Source: Candidatus Nitrosotenuis cloacae (GTDB lineage: Archaea; Thermoproteota; Nitrososphaeria; Nitrososphaerales; Nitrosopumilaceae). From it: a DNA stretch of 64,000 bases. Positions 16,255 through 24,362 of this stretch are shown here, piece by piece. The notes below the pieces were generated by a model. That model did not search any database and was not told where the DNA came from. It was given only the letters and a program-made list of their open reading frames with translations. The DNA lies in NCBI RefSeq assembly GCF_000955905.1, contig NZ_CP011097.1, forward strand, positions 287,957 through 351,956, read 5' to 3'. Every line of letters begins with the position of its first letter. Within the stretch, counting starts at the first letter, position 1. Made by a program: the position numbers and the translations under genes.

Positions 16255-17601
16255 ATGGGCAAGCTTTTTGGAACAAACGGAGTCCGTGGCGTCTTTGGCA
16301 AAGACTTTACCTTGCAGTTTGTCCATGATCTGACGCTTTCACTTGCTGCTTATTTCAAGAAAGGTCCGATTCTTGTAGGATATGACGGTCGTGATTCCAG
16401 CCCAATACTTGCCAAGGTAATATGCTCTACCCTGAATTATTCTGGACTTGATTGCAATCTTGGTGGTCTTGTGCCGACGCCTGCACTGGAATATGCTACA
16501 AAAAAGCTTGGCTATTCAGGCGGAATAATGATTACTGCATCTCACAACCCACCACAATACAACGGAATCAAACCCGTGGCAAGTGATGGAGTCGAGATCT
16601 CACGAGAAGACGAGACAAAAATTGAGCAGATCTACTTTGAGAAAAAATGGCCCAAATTCAAAAAAATTGGCAAAACAGGAACAGAATCAAGAGTAATTTC
16701 GACATACATTAATGGAATAAAGTCGCAAGTAAACCACAAAAAAATAAGATCAAAAAAACTTACAGTTGTGCTAGATTTGGGAAATGGAGCACAGGCAGCA
16801 GCTGCACCAAACCTGTGCAAAACCCTTGGATGCAGAACATTTCTGATTAATGAAAAAATTGACGGTCAGTTTTCAGGACGGGGATCAGAGCCAACACCAC
16901 AAAACCTGCAAAAACTATCCAAAACAGTTCTAAAAACAAAGGCAGCACTTGGCATTGCATTTGATGGTGATGGTGATCGCAGCATATTTTGTGACAACCA
17001 AGGAAAAATCCTAACGGGTGACAAGTCCGCATTATTGTTGGCAAATCACATTCTAAACAAACATCCAAAATCCAAAGTAGTGACCTGCCTTAATTCAAGC
17101 TCGGCCATTGAAGAACTAGCGGCAAAAACAAAATCCAAAGTAATTCGCACAAAGGTCGGAAGCGTAGAAGTATCGAGAAAAATGGTGCCTCAAAAAGCAT
17201 TGATCGGATTTGAGGAAAATGGCGGATTCATGTATGGCAAGCACAACCAAGTTCGCGATGGTGCAATGACACTTGCATTGGCACTGGATCTTTTGGCAGG
17301 CTCTGGTAAATCCATGACGGATGAAATCACTTCCATACCAAAATCATACACTACAAAGGACAAGATTTCTTGCACAAAAGAGCAAGCAACAAAAATCATC
17401 AATGCACTCAAAAAGGAACACAAAAACTATGACACAACCGATGGCATCAAGATGATCTTTGATGATAAGAATTGGGTAATGATTAGGCCAAGTGGGACCG
17501 AGCCGATTGCTCGAATCTATGCAGAGGCCGACTCGCAACAAAGACTGGAGCAGACAATGTCAAAATATATCAAAAAAATCAAGTCCATGCTTGTCAGCTG
17601 A
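16255..17601 (+). CDS. glmM: phosphoglucosamine/phosphohexose mutase
   Basis: A 448-residue alpha-D-phosphohexomutase. The start MGKLFGTNGVRGVFG carries the typical GTxGxRG loop; the phosphorylated Ser96 lies in TASHNPPQYNG; the metal loop DGDGDR is at 237-242; the sugar-binding GFEENGG and the phosphate-binding RPSGTEP near the C-terminus complete the active site. GlmM-type enzymes supply glucosamine 1-phosphate for UDP-GlcNAc; a phosphomannomutase activity cannot be excluded. ATG 16255 is chosen because the family starts here and a longer reading overlaps the upstream gene. Confidence 0.92.
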   Translation: MGKLFGTNGVRGVFGKDFTLQFVHDLTLSLAAYFKKGPILVGYDGRDSSPILAKVICSTLNYSGLDCNLGGLVPTPALEYATKKLGYSGGIMITASHNPPQYNGIKPVASDGVEISREDETKIEQIYFEKKWPKFKKIGKTGTESRVISTYINGIKSQVNHKKIRSKKLTVVLDLGNGAQAAAAPNLCKTLGCRTFLINEKIDGQFSGRGSEPTPQNLQKLSKTVLKTKAALGIAFDGDGDRSIFCDNQGKILTGDKSALLLANHILNKHPKSKVVTCLNSSSAIEELAAKTKSKVIRTKVGSVEVSRKMVPQKALIGFEENGGFMYGKHNQVRDGAMTLALALDLLAGSGKSMTDEITSIPKSYTTKDKISCTKEQATKIINALKKEHKNYDTTDGIKMIFDDKNWVMIRPSGTEPIARIYAEADSQQRLEQTMSKYIKKIKSMLVS

Positions 17602-17640
17602 TAACACTAATAAGGCGATTCCAAACGACTGAAGGAATGG

Positions 17641-17662
17641 AGATGATCCCTACGGGTGATTT
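17641..17662 (+). promoter_or_regulatory. kink-turn-like RNA element in the L7Ae leader
   Basis: The RNA reads GAU-CCC-UAC-GGG-UGA. CCC (17648-17650) pairs with GGG (17654-17656) around a UAC loop. Below the stem are a U-U pair (17647 and 17657) and tandem sheared-pair partners GA (17645-17646) and GA (17658-17659), preceded by a three-base bulge. This is the box C/D-type kink-turn layout bound by L7Ae. The Shine-Dalgarno-like GGGTGAT is part of the element, five bases before the TTG start. Autoregulation by L7Ae through leader kink-turns is known in other archaea; here it is inferred. Confidence 0.6.
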
Positions 17663-17664
17663 AA

Positions 17665-18042
17665 TTGGGTAAAGCTTACTATGTAAAATTCGAGACACCA
17701 GCTGATCTTGTAAATCCAATTCTGGAAGCAGTCAGAGTTGCATCAAGCAGCGGCAAAGTCAGAAAAGGCACCAATGAGGCAACCAAAGCCATTGAGCGCG
17801 GAATAAGCAAACTCATAGTTATTGCAGAAGATGTAGAGCCACCAGAGGTGGTAGCACATCTTCCAATTATCTGTGAAGAGCAAAACGCCGCATATGCATT
17901 TGTCCCATCAAAGCAAGAGCTTGGAAAAGCACTAGGCATTGACGTGACTTCTGCAGCAGCTGCAATCTTGGATGCTGGCGACGCAAACCACATTGTCGAA
18001 GAAGTAGTAGCTTCAATTAAGAAACTTAAAGGTGGCAATTAG
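17665..18042 (+). CDS. rpl7ae: ribosomal protein L7Ae
   Basis: A 125-residue kink-turn-binding protein of the large ribosomal subunit, also part of box C/D and H/ACA guide RNPs and of RNase P in Archaea. The RNA-binding signature is [16 protein letters not shown], and the [18 protein letters not shown] segment is characteristic. Start TTG at 17665 behind a GGTGAT ribosome-binding site that lies inside a putative kink-turn. It leads the archaeal cluster L7Ae-S28e-L24e-Ndk-aIF5B and overlaps the S28e start by one base. Confidence 0.97.
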   Translation: MGKAYYVKFETPADLVNPILEAVRVASSSGKVRKGTNEATKAIERGISKLIVIAEDVEPPEVVAHLPIICEEQNAAYAFVPSKQELGKALGIDVTSAAAAILDAGDANHIVEEVVASIKKLKGGN

Positions 18043-18257
18043 TGAGCACTCCCCAAACTGACGAAGTAGTGCCAGCCGAAGTAATACAACTGGTTGGCAA
18101 GACCGGCATTGCGGGAGAGATCACTCAAGTGCGCGTTAAGGTTCTTGGAGGCAGAGACAAGGGTCGCATCTTGACAAGAAATGTCAAGGGCTCCGTTAGA
18201 ATGTCTGATACTTTGATGCTCCGAGAGACAGAACGCGAGGCCAAAAAAATTAGGTGA
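18042..18257 (+). CDS. rps28e: ribosomal protein S28e
   Basis: A 71-residue small-subunit protein of the S1/OB fold present in Archaea and eukaryotes. The C-terminal [12 protein letters not shown] and the central [18 protein letters not shown] are diagnostic. The start is GTG sharing its first base with the last base of the L7Ae stop. Part of the conserved L7Ae operon. Confidence 0.96.
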   Translation: MSTPQTDEVVPAEVIQLVGKTGIAGEITQVRVKVLGGRDKGRILTRNVKGSVRMSDTLMLRETEREAKKIR

Positions 18258-18261
18258 TTAA

Positions 18262-18462
18262 ATGAGTCTAATCGTTAAACCATGCAGTTTTTGTGACAGA
18301 CCAGTAGCAAAGGGCTCTGGTACCATGCTTGTCAAAAATGACGGCACAGTACTGTGGTTTTGCTCACCAAAATGCAAAAAGAACATGTTGGTACTGAAGC
18401 GAGACCCAAGAACTCTAAAGTGGACCAAGAAATACCAAAAGGGCGGAATTATCAAGAAATAA
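18262..18462 (+). CDS. rpl24e: ribosomal protein L24e
   Basis: A 66-residue zinc-binding large-subunit protein. Zinc ligands are CSFCDRPV and FCSPKCKKN (CxxC and CxxxC), followed by the RDPRTLKWTKKY motif typical of L24e. ATG start four bases after the S28e stop. Confidence 0.97.
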   Translation: MSLIVKPCSFCDRPVAKGSGTMLVKNDGTVLWFCSPKCKKNMLVLKRDPRTLKWTKKYQKGGIIKK

Positions 18463-18475
18463 TTTCTGAAACAAA

Positions 18476-18877
18476 TTGAGCGAACAAACATTATTCATAG
18501 TAAAACCAGATGCAGTAGCTAGAAAACTAGTGGGACAGATCATTGCAAGATTTGAGACAAAAGGATTCAAGATTCTAAAGCTCAAAATGTTCACATTTTC
18601 AAAAACACAAGCGCAGGAATTCTATGCAGTGCACAATACAAAACCATTCTTTGGCGAGCTGGTCGATTTTATCACATCCGGTCCAGTTGTAGTGGCAGTA
18701 ATAGAAGGAAACAATGCAGTTGCAACTACTAGAATCTTGGTTGGCGCCACCAAATCATACGAGGCAGCACCAGGCTCAATTCGAGGTGACTTTGGCCTTG
18801 GAATCTCTGATAATATCATTCACGCATCTGACTCTAAAGAAAATTTTGAAAAGGAAGCAAAGGTAGTGTTCGAGTGA
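18476..18877 (+). CDS. ndk: nucleoside diphosphate kinase
   Basis: A 133-residue enzyme that equilibrates NDP and NTP pools via a phosphohistidine. The start TLFIVKPDAV, the GPVVVAVIEG and GSIRGDFG segments, and the catalytic His of NIIHASDS match the family. The start is TTG. Its location between L24e and aIF5B is standard for archaeal genomes. Confidence 0.96.
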   Translation: MSEQTLFIVKPDAVARKLVGQIIARFETKGFKILKLKMFTFSKTQAQEFYAVHNTKPFFGELVDFITSGPVVVAVIEGNNAVATTRILVGATKSYEAAPGSIRGDFGLGISDNIIHASDSKENFEKEAKVVFE

Positions 18878-18883
18878 GCAGCG

Positions 18884-20668
18884 TTGCGAATTCGACAGCC
18901 AATTGTGGCCGTTTTGGGCCATGTAGATTCTGGTAAGACATCACTATTAGATAAAATCCGAGGAACGGGTGTTCAAGGAAGAGAGGCAGGAGGAATCACA
19001 CAACACATTGGAGCAAGTTTTCTGCCAACTGATACCATCAAAAAGATGTGCGGACAATTATACACACAACTAACAAAGACAGAGCACGAAGTTCCTGGGC
19101 TTTTGGTAATTGACACACCAGGCCACGAGGTCTTTACAAATCTTCGAACCCGTGGAGGATCGGCTGCAGACATTGCCATACTGGTAGTTGATACGAATAG
19201 GGGATTTCAGCCGCAAACAAACGAGTCTCTAAAAATCTTACAGGCAAGAAAGGTTCCATTTGTTGTAGCATTAAACAAAGTTGATATGATATCTGGCTGG
19301 AAACCAGCAGACACACCATACGTTTCACTGGCAATAAAAAAACAGGACCAGTTCATCCAGACAATGCTTGATGAGCAGCTCTACAATGTTGTTGGAACTT
19401 TATCCATTCTTGGATTTCAGTCCGAGGCATTCTATCGAGTAAAGGATTTTGGAAAGGAAGTATCAATTGTTCCAGTCAGTGCAAGGACTGGTGTTGGCAT
19501 ACCAGAACTGCTAACGGTACTAGTTGGCCTGACACAACAGTACATGCAAAAAAGACTGGAACAAGAAGAAAAGCAGAGTCGGGGAATCATACTAGAAGTA
19601 AACGATGAGGTTGGACTTGGCACCACTGCAAACATGATCCTAATTGATGGTGTGATCAAAAAAGGCGACTCGGTAGTAGTGGCAAAGCGTGATTCCGTAA
19701 TTGTGACAAAGCCAAAGGCGCTACTCTTACCAAAACCATTAGATGAGATGCGGGATCCTCGAGACAAATTCAAGCCAGTAGACCAAGTAGAGGCAGCCGC
19801 TGGAATCAAGATTGCATCACCTGATCTGGAAGGAGTCTTGCCTGGCAGTACACTGTATGTCACAAGTGACGAGTCCAAAATAGAGGAATTCAAAAAAATA
19901 ATTGAGTCTGAGATGAAATCGGTCTTTGTAAACACCGAAACAAACGGTGTCATACTAAAATGCGATACAATTGGCTCACTTGAGGCACTAACCGAGATGC
20001 TCAGGCGCCAGCAGGTTCCAGTCGCAAAGGCCGACATTGGCCATGTAAACCGACGTGATGTAATGGAGGCAAAGGCCATAAAGGAAAACGACAGGCACCT
20101 CGGCGTTATTTTGGCATTTAATGTAAAGACACTGCCAGACGCACAAGAAGAGGCAGAAAACAGCCACATCAAAGTATTCAACGATCAGGTGATCTACAGT
20201 CTGATTGACACCTACACTTTATGGGTAGATGAGGACACTGCAAATGAGGACAATGCGGTATTTGCAGAGCTTACTCCAATCTGTAAATTCACGTTCCTCA
20301 AAGGCTACATTTTCAGAAACAGCAATCCCGCAGTGTTTGGCATACGTGTAGATGTCGGCAAGGTAAGGCAAAAAATCAACATCATGAATGCTGATGGCAA
20401 AAAAATTGGCAAGGTTCACCAGCTACAAGATGGCAAAAAATCAATCGATGTTGCAACACAGGGCCAAGAAGTCGCATGTTCCATCCAAGATGCAACAATC
20501 GGCCGCCAAATCGCAGAAGAAGATGTATTTTATTCGATGTTAAATTCACGTGAGGCAAAAATAATCCTGGAAAAATACCTGCACAAGCTGAGCCCTGAGC
20601 AGCAAACAACATTTAATGAAATTGTTGCAATACAGAGAAAAAAAGACGCATCCTACGGCTACGTCTGA
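18884..20668 (+). CDS. infB: translation initiation factor aIF5B (IF-2)
   Basis: A 594-residue GTPase promoting subunit joining and initiator tRNA positioning. G1 is GHVDSGKTSLL (about 12-22), switch I contains GGITQHIGAS, G3 is DTPGHEVFTNLR, and G4 is NKVD. The beta-barrel domains and the long helix-linked C-terminal domain follow, and no intein is present. It lacks the long N-terminal extension of eukaryotic eIF5B, as expected in Archaea. Start TTG at 18884. The 3' end overlaps a convergent thioredoxin gene by 10 bases. Confidence 0.95.
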   Translation: MRIRQPIVAVLGHVDSGKTSLLDKIRGTGVQGREAGGITQHIGASFLPTDTIKKMCGQLYTQLTKTEHEVPGLLVIDTPGHEVFTNLRTRGGSAADIAILVVDTNRGFQPQTNESLKILQARKVPFVVALNKVDMISGWKPADTPYVSLAIKKQDQFIQTMLDEQLYNVVGTLSILGFQSEAFYRVKDFGKEVSIVPVSARTGVGIPELLTVLVGLTQQYMQKRLEQEEKQSRGIILEVNDEVGLGTTANMILIDGVIKKGDSVVVAKRDSVIVTKPKALLLPKPLDEMRDPRDKFKPVDQVEAAAGIKIASPDLEGVLPGSTLYVTSDESKIEEFKKIIESEMKSVFVNTETNGVILKCDTIGSLEALTEMLRRQQVPVAKADIGHVNRRDVMEAKAIKENDRHLGVILAFNVKTLPDAQEEAENSHIKVFNDQVIYSLIDTYTLWVDEDTANEDNAVFAELTPICKFTFLKGYIFRNSNPAVFGIRVDVGKVRQKINIMNADGKKIGKVHQLQDGKKSIDVATQGQEVACSIQDATIGRQIAEEDVFYSMLNSREAKIILEKYLHKLSPEQQTTFNEIVAIQRKKDASYGYV

Positions 20669-21060
20669 TACTTTTTTGCAACCATGTGGATTCCTGGCTC
20701 GCCTACTGCGCCCATCATTCGCTCTACTTGCTTTCCGTCCTTGAACATTATAAAAGTCGGAATTGCCTGAACACCAAACTTCATGGAAATGTCTTGATTC
20801 TGATCAACATTTACCCGGGCAAACTTGATGTGGCGATATTTTTTTGCCATTCTATCAAATATTGGATGCATCATTTTACATGGTCCGCACCATTCTGCCC
20901 AAAAATCAACTAGGACCAATCCCTGCGATGTCACACCATCAAAGTTAGCAGAATTGAGATCCAGTACCTGAACCTGGCTTTGTGCAATAGATTCTTGTTG
21001 CCGCTGGAGCATTTCTGCAAGTTTTTTTTGCTTTATTTTTTCCAGCTCAGGATCTTCCAT
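20659..21060 (-). CDS. thioredoxin with PDCD5-like N-terminal helix
   Basis: A 133-residue protein. Residues about 30-133 are a thioredoxin domain with active site WAEWCGPCKMM and cis-Pro loop VQAIPTFIMF. The first ~28 residues (MEDPELEKIKQKKLAEML, then Gln-rich) form a charged helix resembling the N-terminus of PDCD5-family proteins and not part of the thioredoxin fold. It would be expected to reduce protein disulfides; the extension may add a nucleic acid or protein contact. ATG start. Convergent with infB, overlapping by 10 bases. Confidence 0.85.
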   Translation of the reverse strand: MEDPELEKIKQKKLAEMLQRQQESIAQSQVQVLDLNSANFDGVTSQGLVLVDFWAEWCGPCKMMHPIFDRMAKKYRHIKFARVNVDQNQDISMKFGVQAIPTFIMFKDGKQVERMMGAVGEPGIHMVAKKYQT

Positions 21061-21091
21061 AGAATGTAATCTTTGCTTGAAATATTAATTT

Positions 21092-21508
21092 CTAGAGGTC
21101 TAGCAGGTATTTCATGTAGATAGTATCGCCCTGTTTTACTTCCATCTCATGAAATGTTGGCGCCTTTATCTCTACTTTGAAGTGGTGTTTTTTGATGTCT
21201 ATTTGCTCACCCCAAAACCTTGCTAAAATTTTGTATTCTGCATTTTTCTCTATATTTACGGTGATTCTTTTTGCTGCAAACCCATCAGTTATGGTAAGTA
21301 TGATCAGTTCTTCAAGCCAGTTGTACAACAAATAACTGAGATCCTTGCCGGATACTTCGAGTGTTTTTTCCTCTTTTTCCTCTATGGTATTGACATCCAA
21401 AATTGTCTCTATTACCGATTTTGCTGCAATGACAAACGCTTCTTCCAAGTTTGGTGCAGTCACTTCAAAAATTGCATCTGTTGCATGCTCTAGACTCTTG
21501 TAGCTCAA
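21092..21508 (-). CDS. archease
   Basis: An archease-family protein (138 residues from the TTG at 21508). The opening YKSLEHATDAIFEVTAPNLE matches the archease YxxLEHTADxxxxxxGxxLEEAF pattern; the LLYNWLEELI segment and the acidic DL at the extreme C-terminus are also conserved. Archease helps RtcB RNA ligase turn over during tRNA splicing. A longer TTG start at 21547 is possible, but a TATA-like TTAATAAT lies about 28 bases before 21508, which favours the shorter form. Divergent from hisS. Confidence 0.85.
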   Translation of the reverse strand: MSYKSLEHATDAIFEVTAPNLEEAFVIAAKSVIETILDVNTIEEKEEKTLEVSGKDLSYLLYNWLEELIILTITDGFAAKRITVNIEKNAEYKILARFWGEQIDIKKHHFKVEIKAPTFHEMEVKQGDTIYMKYLLDL

Positions 21509-21596
21509 CTGGTACAAGTTGAATTTTCTATTATTAATAGATGACAAAATGATTCAGAGCAACATCTAAATCTATTAACACGAAAGTTTTTCCAAG

Positions 21597-22868
21597 TTGA
21601 ATCTGCCAAGGGGAATGAAGGATTTTGAATCAGCCGAGCAGTCAAAAATTGAATTTGTAAGACAAAAATTTCTTGAAACCTCAAAATCATTTGGCTTTCA
21701 TTTTATGTCCCCATCTCCACTAGAGATGGTATCGGTAATTGAGGCAAAGAGCGGACCTGCAATACGCGATGAGATCTATTTTTTCAAAGACAAAGGAGAC
21801 AGAGAAATAGCACTGCGTTTTGATTTCACTGTCGGCCTGACTAGATTTGTAGTTGAGCAAAAATCACTAAAAATGCCTGCAAAGATTTCTGCATTTGGTG
21901 GTGTGTGGAGGTATGATGAGCCACAAAAGGGACGATACCGATACTTTCACCAATGGGACTTGGAAGTATATGGCAAGCCAAGCCTTGAATCCGATGCAGA
22001 AATAATTGAATTCACATCAAAGTTTTTCTCAAAACTAAATTTGCAAAACATAACAATTGATATCTCACATAGAAAGCTAGTCGAGGCTGTTGTAGAAAAG
22101 ATCTTTGAATCCACAGATCCTAAAACAATTGGAGATATTTTCCGTGCAATTGATAAAATCCAGAAAAAGAAAAAAGACGAGATCATATCAGAATACACAC
22201 AAAAAGGATACGCAAAAGAAAAACTGGAACAAATTCTTGAATTCTCCAAAGTAAAAGGCTCACCTGAGAGCGTAGAATCTACCTTTGATGTATCCAAAAT
22301 TGCTGCGTGGACTGAGCTAAAAGAACTGTTTGTGTCTCTGAAAAACCGCGGTGTGACAAACATTCGAATCAATTTTGGTATTGTTCGCGGACTGGATTAT
22401 TACTCGGGAGTTGTTTTTGAGGCATTTGATACCTCATCCGAAGTGGGTGCACTGGTGGGTGGCGGTAGGTATGATAGCCTACCAAAGGCGTTTGGACGAG
22501 ATGACATTGGAGCAACCGGCGTTGCGGGCGGCGTTGAGCGAATTATTCTATCATTAGAAGCCCAAGGACTCCAAACCACACAAACAACAAATCAAATCTC
22601 TGTTTTGTTTGTAAATGACGAAATGGCAAAACCTGCAATGAGTATAGCATCCAAGCTTCGAGACCAAGGATTGGAAATTGAAATCGATCTTGTTGGAAGG
22701 TCATTTAAAAAACAAATGGAAAATGCATCCAATTCCAAATTTGCAATCATCATAGCCCCAAAGGAGTTTTCAGCAGGCCAAGTAATCATAAAAAACATGT
22801 CTGATGGCAAAGAAGCCACCTCACAAATAGAATCACTGCTTTCTAATCCGAAATCATTTATTCAGTAA
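21597..22868 (+). CDS. hisS: histidyl-tRNA synthetase
   Basis: A 423-residue class II synthetase charging tRNA-His. Motif 1 follows the NLPRGMKDF start; motif 2 is VWRYDEPQKGRYRYFHQWD; the histidine-binding GLDYYSGVVFEAF and motif 3 region GGGRYDSL precede GVAGGVERI. A C-terminal anticodon-binding domain (about 330-423) is present, which argues for HisS over the regulatory homologue HisZ. TTG start. The last bases overlap the convergent aIF6 gene by 11. Confidence 0.95.
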   Translation: MNLPRGMKDFESAEQSKIEFVRQKFLETSKSFGFHFMSPSPLEMVSVIEAKSGPAIRDEIYFFKDKGDREIALRFDFTVGLTRFVVEQKSLKMPAKISAFGGVWRYDEPQKGRYRYFHQWDLEVYGKPSLESDAEIIEFTSKFFSKLNLQNITIDISHRKLVEAVVEKIFESTDPKTIGDIFRAIDKIQKKKKDEIISEYTQKGYAKEKLEQILEFSKVKGSPESVESTFDVSKIAAWTELKELFVSLKNRGVTNIRINFGIVRGLDYYSGVVFEAFDTSSEVGALVGGGRYDSLPKAFGRDDIGATGVAGGVERIILSLEAQGLQTTQTTNQISVLFVNDEMAKPAMSIASKLRDQGLEIEIDLVGRSFKKQMENASNSKFAIIIAPKEFSAGQVIIKNMSDGKEATSQIESLLSNPKSFIQ

Positions 22869-23523
22869 ATGCACGTGTGAGCATCATTATTTCAGGACCG
22901 TTTGTTAGATGTCCTACAACTACTGCCTTGTTGTTTGCCAAAATGCCAGATGCAATGTATGGGATTCCACCGTTTATGGTTGCAGGCTCTAGCTTTACTT
23001 TTAGGACATCAGAAATTGATTTGATGTCTTCCTCGTCTGTTTCCGGATGGATTATTCCGCCAATATTATTTGCGCAAACCATCACTCCTGCTTGGTGATA
23101 TCCAGCAATTTTTTTCTGGATTGCCTCAACTCCAAGCGTGTCCTCTATTGTTTTTACCATCTCGGCTGGAATTTTTGGAGATACAATTGCACCTTTGTCA
23201 TTTGCAGCAATTAGATTTCCTAGTGCATTGTGTTTTGTATCTAGAACTGCAACATTTAGCTTGGTTGATTTTTTCATAAAGTCTATTTCCCACTGCGAGC
23301 ACAGGCTGGGCAGCAATATCCCAGTATTGTTCATGACCATCATTATGCCAATAACACGTGTACTTGCAACCGATGTATACAGATGTTGTACCTTGAGGTA
23401 TTCAGCTAACGTATCTGCCTTTGTGTCTGCAAATCCATTTGGCAAAAAAAGAAAATTATCATTTACCTTGCTGTAAATGCCGATGTTTGGGCTCCTATAC
23501 ACATCATATTTGTAAATATCCAA
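22858..23523 (-). CDS. eif6: translation initiation factor aIF6
   Basis: A 221-residue protein of the pentein-like eIF6 fold, which binds the large subunit and prevents premature joining. Family segments are SPNIGIYSKVNDNF at the start, ASTRVIGIMMVMNNTGILLP, and IGGIIHPETDEEDIKSI. The start is TTG at 23523. Convergent with hisS. Confidence 0.94.
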   Translation of the reverse strand: MDIYKYDVYRSPNIGIYSKVNDNFLFLPNGFADTKADTLAEYLKVQHLYTSVASTRVIGIMMVMNNTGILLPSLCSQWEIDFMKKSTKLNVAVLDTKHNALGNLIAANDKGAIVSPKIPAEMVKTIEDTLGVEAIQKKIAGYHQAGVMVCANNIGGIIHPETDEEDIKSISDVLKVKLEPATINGGIPYIASGILANNKAVVVGHLTNGPEIMMLTRAFTE

Positions 23524-23637
23524 CTATCAATTTTGTAATCAAAAAGATATGAACGTAAAGGTGCGATCACACCGTAAACAGTGTTATAATTTTACAGATC
23601 CCGCAAATTCATAATTTAGTTTCCACTAATTTTGTTT

Positions 23638-23649
23638 AGATTTAAATAA
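23638..23649 (+). promoter_or_regulatory. TATA box of the ferredoxin gene
   Basis: AGATTTAAATAA lies about 25-30 bases before the ferredoxin ATG at 23670, the best TATA match in the window, and predicts a very short leader. Further upstream (23555-23605) the 146-base gap has GGTG-CGATCA-CACC flanked by two CGTAAA copies, a possible regulatory site without a known match. Confidence 0.55.
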
Positions 23650-23669
23650 CATTCCGTCAGACCAGTCGT

Positions 23670-24203
23670 ATGCCAATAGATGAGCATTTCCCACAAGGAC
23701 TAAAACCAATTGGAAAAATTCTCCACAGTGACGGTGAGCACTATCACTTCATGTGGGGTCCGGGTAGAAGCGATGCTGAATGTTTCAGTGATGAAGCAGT
23801 AATCTCAGCATATGCAGCTCGCGGTGAAACACAAGTTCCATTGGGAGTTAGTGGTACAATGGTCGCAGTCGACTGGGATTCTTGTGTAGCAGATGGCGCA
23901 TGCATTGAAGCTTGCCCAGTACAAGTTTTCCAGTGGTACAGAACTGAGATGGATATTCCAGCAAAAGATGTTGTTGGAAAGACATTTGCAGGTACTGGAT
24001 CTTCAGAAAAAGAACACCGCTTGGACAAAACCGACAAGGCAGATCCAATCAGAGAACATGATTGCATCTGGTGCATGGCTTGCGTTTCAGTTTGCCCACC
24101 TCTAGCTATCAAGGTTGATCAATCAAACTTGGAGCACCATGAGAAGGCAGCAGGAACTTTCATGAACCTTAAAGGCGGAGAAAATCCACACGCACACGAC
24201 TAA
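23670..24203 (+). CDS. dicluster ferredoxin of the zinc/7Fe archaeal type
   Basis: A 177-residue soluble electron carrier. The first cluster site reads [13 protein letters not shown]: Asp stands where the second Cys would be (C-x2-D-x2-C-x3-C), as in Sulfolobus ferredoxins that carry a 3Fe-4S cluster. The second site [13 protein letters not shown] is a complete 4Fe-4S motif. The N-terminal extension is rich in His ([14 protein letters not shown]), resembling the zinc-binding extension of those proteins. About 35 extra residues lie between clusters. Expected partners are 2-oxoacid oxidoreductases and the FNR-type reductase at 34741-35598. A strong TATA box precedes it. Confidence 0.9.
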   Translation: MPIDEHFPQGLKPIGKILHSDGEHYHFMWGPGRSDAECFSDEAVISAYAARGETQVPLGVSGTMVAVDWDSCVADGACIEACPVQVFQWYRTEMDIPAKDVVGKTFAGTGSSEKEHRLDKTDKADPIREHDCIWCMACVSVCPPLAIKVDQSNLEHHEKAAGTFMNLKGGENPHAHD

Positions 24204-24207
24204 AGAA

Positions 24208-24240
24208 AAACAACTTTTTTCTTTTCTTTTTGATTTTTAC
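24208..24240 (+). terminator. T-rich terminator after ferredoxin
   Basis: Right after the ferredoxin stop the coding strand has several T runs (CTTTTTTCTTTTCTTTTTGA and TTTTT). Such oligo-T tracts are the usual intrinsic termination signal in Archaea. The next feature is tRNA-Ser with its own AT-rich promoter. Confidence 0.5.
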
Positions 24241-24277
24241 TTAAACAAATTTTAAGCAGTTCTTTTCATCGAATTTT

Positions 24278-24361
24278 GCAGAGGTCGCCTAGCTCGGTAG
24301 GGCGCGGGCCTTGAGAGCCTGTGTGCGCAAGCATCCGGGGGTTCAAATCCCTCTCTCTGCG
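24278..24361 (+). tRNA. tRNA-Ser (anticodon UGA)
   Basis: An 84-base class II tRNA starting GCAGAGG and ending TCTCTGC plus discriminator G, which is a Ser determinant in Archaea. The anticodon arm CGGGC-CTTGAGA-GCCTG gives UGA (codon UCA). A long variable arm (TGTGCGCAAGCATCC) and T arm GGGGG-TTCAAAT-CCCTC are present. An AT-rich TATA-like stretch lies at about 24241-24255. No intron. Confidence 0.95.
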
Positions 24362-24362
24362 C

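Noticed and set aside
19432..20181. A 249-codon open frame on the reverse strand inside infB
   Set aside because: It lies wholly antisense to the clear aIF5B gene, is Ser/Phe-rich in the way of shadow frames, and has no start signal.
21597..22868. HisZ (regulatory subunit of ATP phosphoribosyltransferase) as an alternative to HisS
   Set aside because: The protein has intact histidine-binding motifs and a C-terminal anticodon domain; no his operon gene is adjacent.
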